In this document: piece after piece, positions 8,439 through 18,488 of the stretch
How positions within the stretch are numbered: the first letter of the stretch is position 1
Layout of the letters: the number at the start of each line of letters is the position of its first letter
NCBI GenBank assembly: GCA_037034305.1
Contig: JBAGJY010000010.1
Location: 62,001 to 126,000 of the forward strand
Direction of reading: 5' to 3'
From: Streptantibioticus_A sp037034305
Lineage (GTDB): Bacteria > Actinomycetota > Actinomycetes > Streptomycetales > Streptomycetaceae
DNA length: 64,000 nucleotides
The notes under the pieces: model-generated
What the model was told of the DNA's origin: nothing
Databases searched by the model: none
What the model saw: only the letters and a program-made list of their open reading frames with translations
Translations under genes and position numbers: made by a program

Positions 8439-8570
8439 ATGACGAGCCGCGAACGCGCCGAGTTCGAACGCGCCGTGACCGGGCACGTCTTCGGTACGGA
8501 GGAGGAAGTGGCCGTCGGCCTCGGTGCGTTGGCCGGACGTGCCGAGGCCGACGGGTCGCCGGTCGCGACG
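8439..8570 (+). pseudogene. Possible decayed C-terminus of an LLM-class flavin oxidoreductase
   Basis: The translation MTSRERAEFERAVTGHVFGTEEEVAVGLGALAGRAEAD resembles the end of bacterial luciferase-like monooxygenases, where a GHVxGTPEEVAxGLxALxxRTGADE pattern precedes the last helices. No upstream barrel is present and the reading continues into unrelated Arg/Pro-rich sequence, so it looks like a gene remnant in the 270-bp gap between the TetR gene and the reverse-strand metallo-hydrolase. The assignment rests on pattern memory only. Confidence 0.35.
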
Positions 8571-8655
8571 GGCCGTCAGGAACGGGAGGCCCGCCCGACT
8601 CCCACCGCGGGCTGCGCGCCGTGCCGGGCCGTACGTGACACCGCGCGCCGCCCGG

Positions 8656-9591
8656 CTACGCCAGACAGGTCAGCGGACGGCCGCCGTTGAAGGCGATCAG
8701 GTCGCTGATGATCGGCGGCAGCGGCAGTTCGACGCCGCGCGGCTCACCGCGCAGCTCCGCGTAGCCGCGATGGATGTTGGCCACCAGCCGCTCCGGTTCC
8801 AGCAACCCGGCGAACGCCCCGAGATCGGCGCCCTGCGCCACCTCCAACGGCTCCCGTCCGGCGGCGAATCCCTCGGCGGCCAGCTCGCGCACCCAGCGCA
8901 GGTACTCCGCGTTGTCGTCCAGCACTTCGGGGCCGCGGACCGGACCGTGCCCGCTGACCACCACCTCGGCGTCCAACTCCCTCAGCGCGGCGAGCACTTC
9001 CAGGGTGCCGTCCAGCGACCCCTGCACGCAGAACGGCGTGCCCTGGGAGAACGTGAGGTCCCCGGTGAACAGCACCCGCTGCTCGGGCAGCCACGCCACC
9101 ACGTCCCCCGTGGTGTGCGCCGGACCCAGATGGATCAACTCCACCCGCAACTCGCCGACGTGCAGCGTCATCCGCTCGGTGAACGTCAGCTGCGGCGGCA
9201 CCAGGCGAACGTCGCCCCATCGCACCTCGGGCCATATCGAGGGCAGGTTCACGCCCTCCCGCAGCATCGTCTCCCGGGTCCGCTCATGCGCCACCACCGT
9301 CATGCCCGGCCCGAACACCCGGGCGCCGTAGTGGTGGTCGCCATGGTGGTGGGTGAGCACCATGGTGCCGACCGGCGCCGGGGTGCGCTCGGCGACGGCG
9401 GACCGCAGCCGCAGCGCGCTCGACTCGGTGGCCGTGCAGTCGACCAGCGTGACCGCGTCCCCGCCCACCAGCACCCCGGCGTTGCTGACACACCAGCCGC
9501 CGCGCGGCTGTACGTACGCCGACACGCCAGCGGCCAACTCGACCAGCCCCGCCTCGTCCCGCTGACCCGCGCGCATCGCGTCGTGCCGCAC
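8656..9591 (-). CDS. Metallo-beta-lactamase fold hydrolase
   Basis: A 311-residue MBL-fold enzyme with the metal-binding motif THHHGDHHYG (HxHxDH type), a later GPAHTTGD segment, a GDLTF segment and VVSGHGPV, which supplies the last His ligand. These residues support a binuclear metal hydrolase. The start was placed at GTG 9591 because AGGAGG lies 7-8 nt before it; ATG 9576 is an in-frame alternative and ATG 9615 lies upstream of the RBS. It is similar to MBL enzymes annotated as cyclase or lactonase-like proteins; substrate unknown. No clear operon partner: the alpha/beta hydrolase gene ends 119 bp upstream. Confidence 0.85.
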   Translation of the reverse strand: MRHDAMRAGQRDEAGLVELAAGVSAYVQPRGGWCVSNAGVLVGGDAVTLVDCTATESSALRLRSAVAERTPAPVGTMVLTHHHGDHHYGARVFGPGMTVVAHERTRETMLREGVNLPSIWPEVRWGDVRLVPPQLTFTERMTLHVGELRVELIHLGPAHTTGDVVAWLPEQRVLFTGDLTFSQGTPFCVQGSLDGTLEVLAALRELDAEVVVSGHGPVRGPEVLDDNAEYLRWVRELAAEGFAAGREPLEVAQGADLGAFAGLLEPERLVANIHRGYAELRGEPRGVELPLPPIISDLIAFNGGRPLTCLA

Positions 9592-9710
9592 TCTTCCGCC
9601 TCCTGATACCCGCATGATCCGGACCGCTCCCGCGAGTCTAGGACCCGCCGTCCAGGCGGCCGCGCGCCTGGAGGCCGGACAACCGGGCGCAGGGCCCGCG
9701 GCTTTGGCCC

Positions 9711-10679
9711 TTACGGGAGGTTTGGGGACTTGCTCCCAAAGACGTCGTCGTCGGCGATGAAGTCTGTTATCGCGGCGACGACGGCTTCGGGCTGCTCGTC
9801 GGGGATGAAGTGTCCAGCGTCGGGCACGACGATTCCGGAGGTGTTGTCGGCCCATGGGCTGATGGAGGCGGCCATGTCCGGAACGGAGCCGTGGCTGCTG
9901 GAGATTCCGAGGACGGGCACGGCCAGGTGCCGCCGCTTGAGCGCCTCGCGGTTCTTGCGCGCTGACTCCGCGGCGTCTCGGTAGTACGCGAGGGAAGCGC
10001 GCAGGCCGCCGTCGACGGCGACGGCCGCCGCGTAGTGGTCGAGCTCGGCGTCGTCGAACGTGTCGGGAGACAGGGCCTTCACCTTCAGGAACCAGCCGAC
10101 GTACTCGCGTTCGCGGCCGGCAAGCAGCGTCTCGGGCAGGTCGGGCACGATATGGAACGCGAAATGCCAGGTCTTCCACGCTCGATCCGGGTCGGTGGGA
10201 ATCGCCTCCGGGAGAGTGATACCGGGAATTCCGGCGTCGAGCAGAGCGACCCCGCGCAGGTGGCTCTCGAAGTTCAGGGCGAGGGAGAAGGCGACCCAGG
10301 CGCCGATGTCGTGGGCGACCATGGAGTAGGTCGGCGCTCCGAGAGCCTTCACGGCGGTGTGGACGTGCGCGGCGACCGCGTGCGTGTCGTAGCCGCGCTC
10401 AGGACGCTCGGAGTGGCCCTGACCCGGCAGGTCGATCGCGATGACGTGGAACCGGTGGGTGAGGCTGGGCATCACCTTTCGCCAGGCCCACCAGGTTTGC
10501 GGGAATCCGGCGAGCAGGACGACGGCCGGGCCGCTCGGCCGTCCGCCTTCGACGGCATGAAGGCGGACGCCGTCCGCGTCGACCCATCGGTGAGTGAATC
10601 CGGGCAGATGCTGTAGGGGCAGGTCGCGGACGGGGTTGCTTTCGGCGACGTGCGCAGCGCTGGTTGCTGGGCCGGTCAC
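9711..10679 (-). CDS. Alpha/beta hydrolase, epoxide-hydrolase-like
   Basis: A 322-residue alpha/beta-hydrolase. The nucleophile elbow AHDIGAW carries Asp in the HDxG context typical of epoxide hydrolases and haloalkane dehalogenases rather than Ser. The oxyanion region is LLAGFPQTWWAW (HGxP replaced by AGFP) and the catalytic His is in DAGHFIPDEQP near the C-terminus. It is cytosolic, with no signal peptide. It is divergent from a TetR gene with a 24-bp palindrome between them, so it is probably repressed by that regulator and induced by an xenobiotic or epoxide-like ligand (inference). Confidence 0.85.
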   Translation of the reverse strand: MTGPATSAAHVAESNPVRDLPLQHLPGFTHRWVDADGVRLHAVEGGRPSGPAVVLLAGFPQTWWAWRKVMPSLTHRFHVIAIDLPGQGHSERPERGYDTHAVAAHVHTAVKALGAPTYSMVAHDIGAWVAFSLALNFESHLRGVALLDAGIPGITLPEAIPTDPDRAWKTWHFAFHIVPDLPETLLAGREREYVGWFLKVKALSPDTFDDAELDHYAAAVAVDGGLRASLAYYRDAAESARKNREALKRRHLAVPVLGISSSHGSVPDMAASISPWADNTSGIVVPDAGHFIPDEQPEAVVAAITDFIADDDVFGSKSPNLP

Positions 10680-10815
10680 GGGGGTCCTCCATCGGTGTCA
10701 GGTGTGCGGTTGGGGCGGTGCAGCTGACGGCGGTGGCTGGGACCACGTGGTGTGTTTCTCGCGCGGTCGCGAAGTGCGCCGTCTGCCTGGCCATGACCGC
10801 GCTTGAAGGCCACGC

Positions 10816-10839
10816 ATCTTGAACTGAACAGTTCAAGAT
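10816..10839. promoter_or_regulatory. Perfect 24-bp palindrome, TetR operator
   Basis: ATCTTGAACTG-AA-CAGTTCAAGAT: 11-bp perfect arms with a 2-bp spacer, between the divergent hydrolase (start 10679) and TetR (start 10894) genes. Length and symmetry are as expected for two TetR dimers or one extended dimer site. It lies 54 bp before the TetR start, so it can overlap that gene's promoter. Confidence 0.75.
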
Positions 10840-10893
10840 AGTAGCGTGCGCTGCACAGTCCGAACCATCGACGCATGGGCAAGGAAGTGCCGC

Positions 10894-11478
10894 GTGGCAG
10901 GCAAGAAGCAGTTCGACATGGACGCGGCGCTCGACGCCGCGATGATCCAGTTCTGGCGCGACGGCTACGCCGACACCTCATTGGACGATTTGTCTCGGGC
11001 AACCGGCCTGAACCGCAGTTCCATCTACTCCTCCCTTGGCGACAAGGACACGCTCTTCCTGCGCTGCCTGGATCTCTACGCCGCGCGCTATGGCGAGAAG
11101 TACGACGCCGCCCTGTCGTGTGCAGCCTCGGAACCCGTTGCCGCTGTTCGTGCGTTCTTCGACGTCACCCTCCAGCGCATCGCCGATCCCGAACTACCTG
11201 ACGGATGCCTGATTGCCCAGTCAGCCATGGCAGTCCCAGTGCTGAGTCCGAGCGTCGCAGCGCACGCCAGGCAGGCGCTCGGCTTCCAGCGCCTGCGCCT
11301 GCGCACCGCGCTGAAGGCCGGTCGACTGAGCGACCAGGACGCCGAAGCCTTCGCTGTACACGTGGCGGCTGTGAACCAGTCGCTCGCCGTCATGAGCAGG
11401 GCCGGAGCGAGCCCGGCGCAGCTCCTGGCCATTGTGGGCGTGACCGTGGACGCGCTGTCGCAGGCGGTGCGCGCGTAA
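10894..11478 (+). CDS. TetR family transcriptional regulator
   Basis: A 194-residue TetR/AcrR repressor. The N-terminal helix-turn-helix reads ALDAAMIQFWRDGYADTSLDDLSRATGLNRSSIYSSLGDKDTLFL. The C-terminal domain resembles the TetR_C group seen in regulators of efflux or alkylation-responsive genes (LFLRCLDLYAARYG...DGCLIAQSAM), where a DGCL motif is common. GTG 10894 was chosen because AAGGAAG precedes it; an upstream GTG at 10846 lacks an RBS. It probably represses itself and the divergent alpha/beta hydrolase through the palindrome at 10816-10839. Confidence 0.85.
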   Translation: MAGKKQFDMDAALDAAMIQFWRDGYADTSLDDLSRATGLNRSSIYSSLGDKDTLFLRCLDLYAARYGEKYDAALSCAASEPVAAVRAFFDVTLQRIADPELPDGCLIAQSAMAVPVLSPSVAAHARQALGFQRLRLRTALKAGRLSDQDAEAFAVHVAAVNQSLAVMSRAGASPAQLLAIVGVTVDALSQAVRA

Positions 11479-11627
11479 CGAATCTGACACGGCCCCGCCG
11501 TACACCAGGGGTGCCGAACCCCCATGGTTCCGGGCCGTTGGCAAATGAGGCTCGGGAAGGTGCGACGGCTCCGGCGTGAGTTGTCGGAGTTCGTGGCGGT
11601 GCCGAACCAACCGCAGCCCGGCAGGAG

Positions 11628-12370
11628 TTACCGCGGCGCCTTGCGCGCCGCCCGCAGGAACTCCCGGTTCATGGTGGCGATGGACTGGAGGGGAATCCCC
11701 TTCGGACACGCCAGCGCGCACTCGCCGGTGTTGGTGCAGCCGCCGAACCCCTCGGCGTCCATGGCGTCAACCATGTCCAGCACCCGGCTCTCACGCTCCG
11801 GCGCCCCCTGCGGCAGCACGTTGAGATGCACGACCTTCGCCGAAGTGAACAGCATCGCCGACCCGTTCGGGCAGGCCGCCACACAGGCGCCGCAGCCGAT
11901 GCACTCCGCGTGCTCGAAGGCCGTGTCCGCGACCGGTTTGGGCACCGGCGTCGCGTGCGCCTCCGGTGCGCTGCCGGTCGGCGCGGTGACATAGCCGCCG
12001 GACCCGATGATCCGGTCGAACGCCGACCGGTCCACCACCAGGTCCTTCACCACCGGGAACGCCGCGGCCCGCCACGGCTCGATGTCGATGGTGTCACCGT
12101 CGGAGAAGTGCCGCATGTGCAACTGACAGGTGGTGGTGCGCTCCGGGCCGTGCGCCTGGCCGTTGATCACCATGCCGCACGCGCCGCAGATGCCTTCGCG
12201 GCAGTCGTGGTCGAAGGCAACCGGCTCGTCGCCGTCCAGGATCAGCCGCTCGTTGAGTGTGTCGAGCATCTCCAGGAACGACATGTCCTCGCTGATGCCC
12301 TCTACCTCGTAGGTCGTCATGGCACCGGGCTGTTCCGGGCCGCGCTGGCGCCAGACGCGCAGGGTGAGCC

Positions 12371-12374
<4 letters not shown>
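11628..12374 (-). CDS. sdhB: Succinate dehydrogenase/fumarate reductase iron-sulfur subunit
   Basis: A 248-residue iron-sulfur subunit that passes electrons from SdhA flavin to the membrane subunit. The N-terminal ferredoxin domain has the [2Fe-2S] motif CREGICGACG plus a later TTTCQLH Cys. The C-terminal domain has CIGCGACVAACPNG and CTNTGECALACPKGIP, giving the ligands for the [4Fe-4S] and [3Fe-4S] clusters. It is the last gene of the sdhCAB operon, its ATG overlapping the sdhA stop by 4 bp. The short form and the gene order match the B. subtilis/actinobacterial type that pairs with a single cytochrome b subunit. Confidence 0.95.
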
Positions 12375-14314
<1,940 letters not shown>

Positions 14315-14316
14315 GA

Positions 14317-15021
14317 TCAGCTCACCACTCCGGTCATCACCGAGACGGGCACCGCGACGAATCCCGCGGTCAGGACGAGGGCCAGCGCGTCGGCGGTGAA
14401 CTTCAGCGCCCTGTCGCGGCGCGCGTTGTTGGCCCCCAGGGTCTGCGCCGCGCTCCAGAAGCCGTGCCGGATGTGAAGCCCCAGGGCCAGCATCGCGACG
14501 ACGTAGATCACGTCGGCGTACCAGTTGTGGAAGTCCGCCACCACGTTCTGGTACGGGTGGCCCGCCTCTCCGCGCGGGTTGACCGTCCCGGTGGTCAGGT
14601 CCAGCAGGTGCCACACGATGAACAGGCCGAGGATCACCCCGCCCCAGCGCATGGTGCGGGTCGCGTAGCTGGCCCGAGGTCGCCGGTGCGCGTAGGCCGT
14701 GGGCCGGGCGGCCAGGTCACGGCGGCTGAGCTGGTACGCCGACACGGCGTGCAGCACCACCGAGGCGGCGAGCACCACCCGCACGATCCACAGGAACCAG
14801 CCGTGGTGCAGCGCGGGCTCACCGAGGGTGCGCAGCCAGTGCGCGTAGCCGTTGAACTCCGTCGAGCCGAAGAAGATCTTCAGGTTCCCCAGCATGTGCG
14901 CGACGAGGTACAGCAGCATGATCACGCCGGTGACGGCCATCACGGTCTTCTTGCCGACGGTCGACCGCCACAGGGTTGCCAAGGTGGACGGCCGTCGGAC
15001 CGTCCGCGTCGCCAGTGCCAT
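14317..15021 (-). CDS. sdhC: Succinate dehydrogenase cytochrome b subunit
   Basis: A 234-residue membrane anchor with five hydrophobic segments and histidines placed as in the di-heme SdhC of B. subtilis: VAHMLGNLK in helix 1, VVLHAVSAYQLS in helix 2, VWHLLDL in helix 3 and LGLHIRHGFWSAAQTLG in helix 4. It anchors SdhAB and reduces menaquinone. It is first in the operon, and its promoter region carries a LysR box shared with the divergent regulator. A single large subunit means no separate sdhD is expected. Confidence 0.9.
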   Translation of the reverse strand: MALATRTVRRPSTLATLWRSTVGKKTVMAVTGVIMLLYLVAHMLGNLKIFFGSTEFNGYAHWLRTLGEPALHHGWFLWIVRVVLAASVVLHAVSAYQLSRRDLAARPTAYAHRRPRASYATRTMRWGGVILGLFIVWHLLDLTTGTVNPRGEAGHPYQNVVADFHNWYADVIYVVAMLALGLHIRHGFWSAAQTLGANNARRDRALKFTADALALVLTAGFVAVPVSVMTGVVS

Positions 15022-15078
15022 GACACCGACGGTAGGCAGGCCGGTGTGGATCGGTCCAAGACATGGTGCGGCTTGTTT

Positions 15079-15097
15079 CGATAGGCAAAGGCTATCG
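15079..15097. promoter_or_regulatory. LysR-type box between sdhC and the regulator
   Basis: CGATAG-N7-CTATCG contains the ATAG-N7-CTAT form of the T-N11-A LysR box, with perfect arms. A further GCTATCG half-site repeats at 15104-15110, so the region has a recognition site plus an activation-type half-site. It lies between sdhC (start 15021, reverse) and the LysR gene (start 15119, forward). Confidence 0.7.
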
Positions 15098-15118
15098 AGC
15101 AGAGCTATCGTGGCGGTC

Positions 15119-16051
15119 GTGCAGTTGCATCAGCTCCAGTACTTCGCGGCGGTCGCCGAGACCCGCCACTTCACCCGGGCCGCCGCCCGGACGCACGTGG
15201 CGCAGCCGTCGCTCTCCCAGCAGATCCGGGCACTGGAACGGGAGTTGGGCGCCGAACTGTTCCACCGCGCCCGCGGGCACATCACGCTCACCGACGCGGG
15301 CGAGGCGCTGCTCCCACTGGCCCAGCGGATCCTCGCGGACGCCGAGACGGCGCGCCGCGAGGTGCAGGAGGTCGCCCAGCTGCGCCGCGGCCGGGTCCGG
15401 CTCGGCGCCACCCCCAGCCTGTGCGCCAGCCTGGTGCCGGACGTGCTGCGGGACTTCCACGACCGCTATCCCGGGGTTGACCTGGTGGTCCACGAGGACG
15501 GCTCGCAGGACCTGGTACGGGTGCTGGCCGCCGGTGAACTCGACCTGGCCCTGATCATCACCCCGCTGCCCGGCCAGGCCCCGGCACTGGCCGCGACCGA
15601 ACTGCTGCGCGAGGACCTCGTCGTGGTCTCCGCGCCGTCGTCCGCCGCCCCGGCTCGCGGCGGCCGGATCCGCGTCGAGGACCTGCGCGACCAGCCGATG
15701 GTGATGTTCCGGCGCGGCTACGACCTGCGGGAGGTCACCACGTCGGCATGCCGCGCGGCCGGGTTCGACCCGGCCTTCACCGTCGAGGGCGGTGAGATGG
15801 ACGCCGTGCTGGGCTTCGTCCGAGCCGGGCTCGGCCTCGCCGTGATCCCCTCCATGGTCGCCGCCCGCTCCGGACTACGGGTCACCCCTTTCGTCCGGCC
15901 CGGACTGCACCGCACCATCGCCGTCGCCCACCGCAAGGACGTCGAACCGCCGCGCGCCGCACGGGAGTTGCGCGGCGTGCTGCGCGAGCATCTGCGGTCG
16001 GCGGCGCGGGACACGACGCTCGCGTCCAGCACCTGGCTACTGGACGGCTGA
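15119..16051 (+). CDS. LysR family regulator divergent from sdhCAB
   Basis: A 310-residue LysR regulator. The winged HTH is at the N-terminus (LHQLQYFAAVAETRHFTRAAARTHVAQPSLSQQIRALE), followed by the linker and a periplasmic-binding-like effector domain, with the VRLGATPSLCASLVPDVL strand and GLGLAVIPSMVA near the end. GTG 15119 starts the conserved VQLHQLQYF; GTG 15110 is in frame 3 codons upstream. Its divergent position and the LysR box at 15079-15097 argue that it controls the sdhCAB operon and itself, perhaps in response to a dicarboxylate (inference). Confidence 0.9.
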   Translation: MQLHQLQYFAAVAETRHFTRAAARTHVAQPSLSQQIRALERELGAELFHRARGHITLTDAGEALLPLAQRILADAETARREVQEVAQLRRGRVRLGATPSLCASLVPDVLRDFHDRYPGVDLVVHEDGSQDLVRVLAAGELDLALIITPLPGQAPALAATELLREDLVVVSAPSSAAPARGGRIRVEDLRDQPMVMFRRGYDLREVTTSACRAAGFDPAFTVEGGEMDAVLGFVRAGLGLAVIPSMVAARSGLRVTPFVRPGLHRTIAVAHRKDVEPPRAARELRGVLREHLRSAARDTTLASSTWLLDG

Positions 16052-16160
16052 CCGGGCCGAAGTTCGGCGATTCGGCGCCACCGGCCGCCGCCGTGGTCGC
16101 TCGGCTCCGCGGCGGTTCGATCTGCGGGGCGGGCCCAAACCCGTCTGGCAGGATGCGGTG

Positions 16161-16751
16161 ATGAACGCGATCAACGAGCCCGTGGCCGACGTCGTCCCCG
16201 CCGGACGGATGAGCGGCGCCGCGCAGCCGGTACTGGGCATACCCGACGCCGGGCTCACCCTGCGGCCGTGGCGTCCCGAGGACGCGCCCGAACTGGCGGC
16301 GGCCTGGCAGGACCCGGCGATCCGGCAGTGGAACCGCCCGCCCACCGGCGGCATCGAGCAGGCCCGGGAGCGGATCGCCCGGTACGGGCGACGCTGGCAC
16401 GCGGAGGCGGCGGTGACCTGGGCCGTCGCCCGCAGCGAGGACGACTCGGTGCTGGGGTCGGTCGCCCTGGGCGACATGGACCTGCGACACGGCACCGCGG
16501 AGTACGTCTACTGGGTGCTGCCCGCCGCCCGCGGCGCCGCGGTGGCGCTGAGCGCCACGCGAAGGGTCGCGGAATGGGCCTTCCACGACCTCGGACTGCA
16601 TCGCCTCGAAATCACCCACGCGGTGGCGAACACGGCGTCGTGCCGGGTGGCGGAGAAGGCGGGTTTCCCGCTGGAGGGCACCAAGCGCAGCGCGACGCTG
16701 CACCCGGACGGCTGGCACGACATGCACCTGCACGCACGCGTCAACGACTGA
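16161..16751 (+). CDS. GNAT family N-acetyltransferase (RimJ-like)
   Basis: A 196-residue acetyl-CoA-dependent acetyltransferase. LTLRPWRPEDAPELAAAWQDP is the usual RimJ/RimL-type opening, the central AEYVYWVLPAARGAAVALSATRRVAEWAF matches the acetyl-CoA-binding A motif, although the Q/RxxGxG/A consensus is degenerate (ARGAAVA), and HRLEITHAVANTASCRVAEKAGFPLEGTKR is the classical motif B. Substrate unknown; possibly a protein N-terminus or small amine. ATG 16161 is used; the adjacent GTG 16158 is possible. A terminator hairpin follows the gene. Confidence 0.85.
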   Translation: MNAINEPVADVVPAGRMSGAAQPVLGIPDAGLTLRPWRPEDAPELAAAWQDPAIRQWNRPPTGGIEQARERIARYGRRWHAEAAVTWAVARSEDDSVLGSVALGDMDLRHGTAEYVYWVLPAARGAAVALSATRRVAEWAFHDLGLHRLEITHAVANTASCRVAEKAGFPLEGTKRSATLHPDGWHDMHLHARVND

Positions 16752-16792
16752 AGTCGTCGCGGGAGTCGGGGACCTGCCCCAATGGCGTGGCG

Positions 16793-16816
16793 GGGCTCGG
16801 GGCCTCACCCGAGCCC
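16793..16816. terminator. Bidirectional terminator hairpin
   Basis: GGGCTCGGG-N6-CCCGAGCCC: perfect 9-bp stem with a 6-nt loop between the convergent acetyltransferase (stop 16751) and the secreted protein gene (stop 16867). No T-run, as usual for high-GC actinobacteria. Confidence 0.65.
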
Positions 16817-16866
16817 GAACCGCCGCAGCGGCGAGCAGCCAGGCGGCGCGACCCGCCGCAACCGTG

Positions 16867-17337
16867 TCAACGGTGACAGCGGCGCCGTCGGCGTACGGCA
16901 CCGCTGACCGCCAAGGCCAACAGGGCCGTACCGCAGGCCAGTTGGGCGGCGCCGCCGCCCGAGGCGCCGGTGCCCGCCTCGGCGCCCCTGGAAGGGGCGG
17001 CCAGGACCGAGACCGCGCCGGTGACCCGGACACCGCCCGCGCCGCAGCGGATCGTCACCGGATACCTGCCGGGCCGCGCGGTCGAGGCAGTGGTGACGGC
17101 GGCCACCATCCGGTCCGCCCCCGCGGACAGCGCCGTCTCGCCGAACAGCGGCGAGAACGCCCGGGCGCCCATCGACATGTCGCACTTGCGGTCATCACTC
17201 AGCCGCAACTGCTGCCCCGGGCCGACCGGATCGGGGTCCACACCGGCCAGAGCGGTGGGAGCGGTGAAACCGAGCGCGGCAACGGCGGCCACGGTGACCG
17301 CGGTGATCCGTACGGCGGTGATTCGACCAGTGGGCAT
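16867..17337 (-). CDS. Secreted/membrane-tethered protein of unknown function
   Basis: A 156-residue protein with a signal peptide (MPTGRITAVRITAVTVAAVAALGFTAPTALA, cut after ALA) and a C-terminal hydrophobic helix followed by RRRRR, giving a surface protein anchored at the C-terminus. Two cysteines (RKCDMSM and TIRCGAGG) could form a disulfide in the extracellular domain, which looks like a single beta-sandwich (RPGRYPVTIRC...VRVTGAVSVL). The ATG at 17337 opens the signal peptide and is preceded by GGGAGAGTGTC. Family not recognised; similar tail-anchored secreted proteins are common in Streptomyces. Confidence 0.65.
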   Translation of the reverse strand: MPTGRITAVRITAVTVAAVAALGFTAPTALAGVDPDPVGPGQQLRLSDDRKCDMSMGARAFSPLFGETALSAGADRMVAAVTTASTARPGRYPVTIRCGAGGVRVTGAVSVLAAPSRGAEAGTGASGGGAAQLACGTALLALAVSGAVRRRRRCHR

Positions 17338-17686
17338 GACACTCTCCCGGCGCCGGACGGCGCGGTCCGCATGGCCGCGTCGGCCCGACCGGCTCACCAG
17401 GATGCAACCGCCTCCACGCCCGGCCTGCGACGCGAACCGACCCCCGGCGTCACCCGAACGCCGGAACGCCCCCGCCGTGGGCGGAGGCGTTCGCGCACGT
17501 CAGAAGGCATGTCCCGGCACGCTGACGGCAACCCGGCGGGAATCCGCCGGAAGGGCGTATCCAACCCACCGCGGCCCCACCTCTACACGTCGGGCGAAGC
17601 CCGCCTTCTCCCGGCAGCGCCCTGAAAGGGCGCGGGAGCCGCGCGACCAGCCACAGTGACCCCGCGGAGCACCGACACCGGAGCGC
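17338..17686. other. Gene-free stretch with two terminator-like hairpins
   Basis: No coding sequence is supported here. One hairpin is at 17464-17492 (13-bp arms with one C-A mismatch, GTG loop, starting GAACGCC). The other is at 17617-17633 (GCGCCCT-GAA-AGGGCGC, 7-bp stem). The second is followed on the plus strand by GCGGGAGCCGCGCGACCAGCC. As I remember it, this resembles a sequence repeated after many Streptomyces genes. It lies 54 bp beyond the lipoprotein stop and probably terminates the operon coming from 20.7 kb. Confidence 0.55.
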
Positions 17687-17911
17687 CTAGTTGCTGCGGG
17701 CGTCCTGGTCGGCGGCGTCCGCCGCGCTCTGGGCGGCGTCGACCTTGTGCCGCATCCGCTGGAGCTGGTCCGTGGAGGACGAACCCGGGGTCGAGGTGGC
17801 CGACGGCGTACCGCTGGCCGCGCCGGTGGCCGCGGAGTGCCCGCATCCGGCCAGTACCGGCACGGCCAGTGCGGCGGCCGCCAGCAGGGTGAGACGGCGG
17901 CGGCGGTTCAC
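17687..17911 (-). CDS. Small lipoprotein
   Basis: A 74-residue lipoprotein. The signal peptide VNRRRRLTLLAAAALAVPVLAGC ends in a lipobox (LAGC), then comes a Ser/Thr/Gly-rich linker and a short heptad-like helix (DQLQRMRHKVDAAQSAADAADQDA) that may form a coiled coil. The GTG start overlaps the TGA of the upstream secreted-protein gene by 4 bp, so the two are coupled. It is the last gene after the two-component system, which suggests an envelope accessory or target of that system. No family recognised. Confidence 0.65.
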   Translation of the reverse strand: MNRRRRLTLLAAAALAVPVLAGCGHSAATGAASGTPSATSTPGSSSTDQLQRMRHKVDAAQSAADAADQDARSN

Positions 17912-18363
17912 GCGTTCGCGCCGCTGTCGGCGGGCTTGCCGTTGTCGTTCGCCCTGCACCAGGTGGCGACGTCCTTCAGATCGCCCTGCCGCTGCTTGAG
18001 GTTGACCAGCAGGGCCTGCCGAGCGGTGAGCCGGTCGCCGAGGAACTTGGCGATGGCCGCGTGGTTCTCCTTCTTGGCGTTGTCGACGCGCTGCTGCAGG
18101 AACGCGATCGAGCCGGGCGTGCCGACCCCCGACTGCAGCCGCTTGATCTCCCGGGCGATCCGCCGGTCGAGCTTGGGCACCCGGTGGCACAGCGCCCGCG
18201 CGCCGTCCGTCTTCGGGCCCTTCGGGTGGGCCTGTGGCGCGGTGCTGGTGGAGGCCGACGGGCTGCCGCCGTCCGCGTACGCGGGTACGGCCACGGCCGC
18301 CAGAGAACCGGTGAGGACGAGTCCCGCGACGGTCGCGGTCACCGTCGCCTTGCGACGCTGCAT
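17908..18363 (-). CDS. Secreted helical protein downstream of the two-component system
   Basis: A 151-residue secreted protein. The signal peptide is MQRRKATVTATVAGLVLTGSLAAVAVPAYA, then a Ser/Thr/Pro linker, then a mostly helical Lys/Arg/Gln-rich domain (KLDRRIAREIKRLQSGVG...RLTARQALLVNLKQRQGDLKDVATWC). Two cysteines, at ALCHRVP and TWCRAND, bracket the helical domain and probably form a disulfide. It sits 125 bp after the histidine kinase gene on the same strand and overlaps the lipoprotein gene by 4 bp. Streptomyces genomes often encode such small secreted proteins beside two-component systems; a link to sensing or response is inferred. Confidence 0.65.
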   Translation of the reverse strand: MQRRKATVTATVAGLVLTGSLAAVAVPAYADGGSPSASTSTAPQAHPKGPKTDGARALCHRVPKLDRRIAREIKRLQSGVGTPGSIAFLQQRVDNAKKENHAAIAKFLGDRLTARQALLVNLKQRQGDLKDVATWCRANDNGKPADSGANA

Positions 18364-18488
18364 GATGACTCTCTCCACTTCGTGGTGACGGTTGGGGCAC
18401 GGTCCGCCCCCGCTGGGAGACGGCGGGCGGGCCGCTTGCCGCAGACCGTAGAAGTGCTTCTTGTGGTTTCTTTGTGGGGCGGCGCCGG

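Noticed and set aside
8205..8690. Full-length forward gene of 161 residues overlapping the TetR 3' end
   Set aside because: The N-terminal half is the TetR gene in another frame; only a short part around 8439-8570 has any recognisable similarity.
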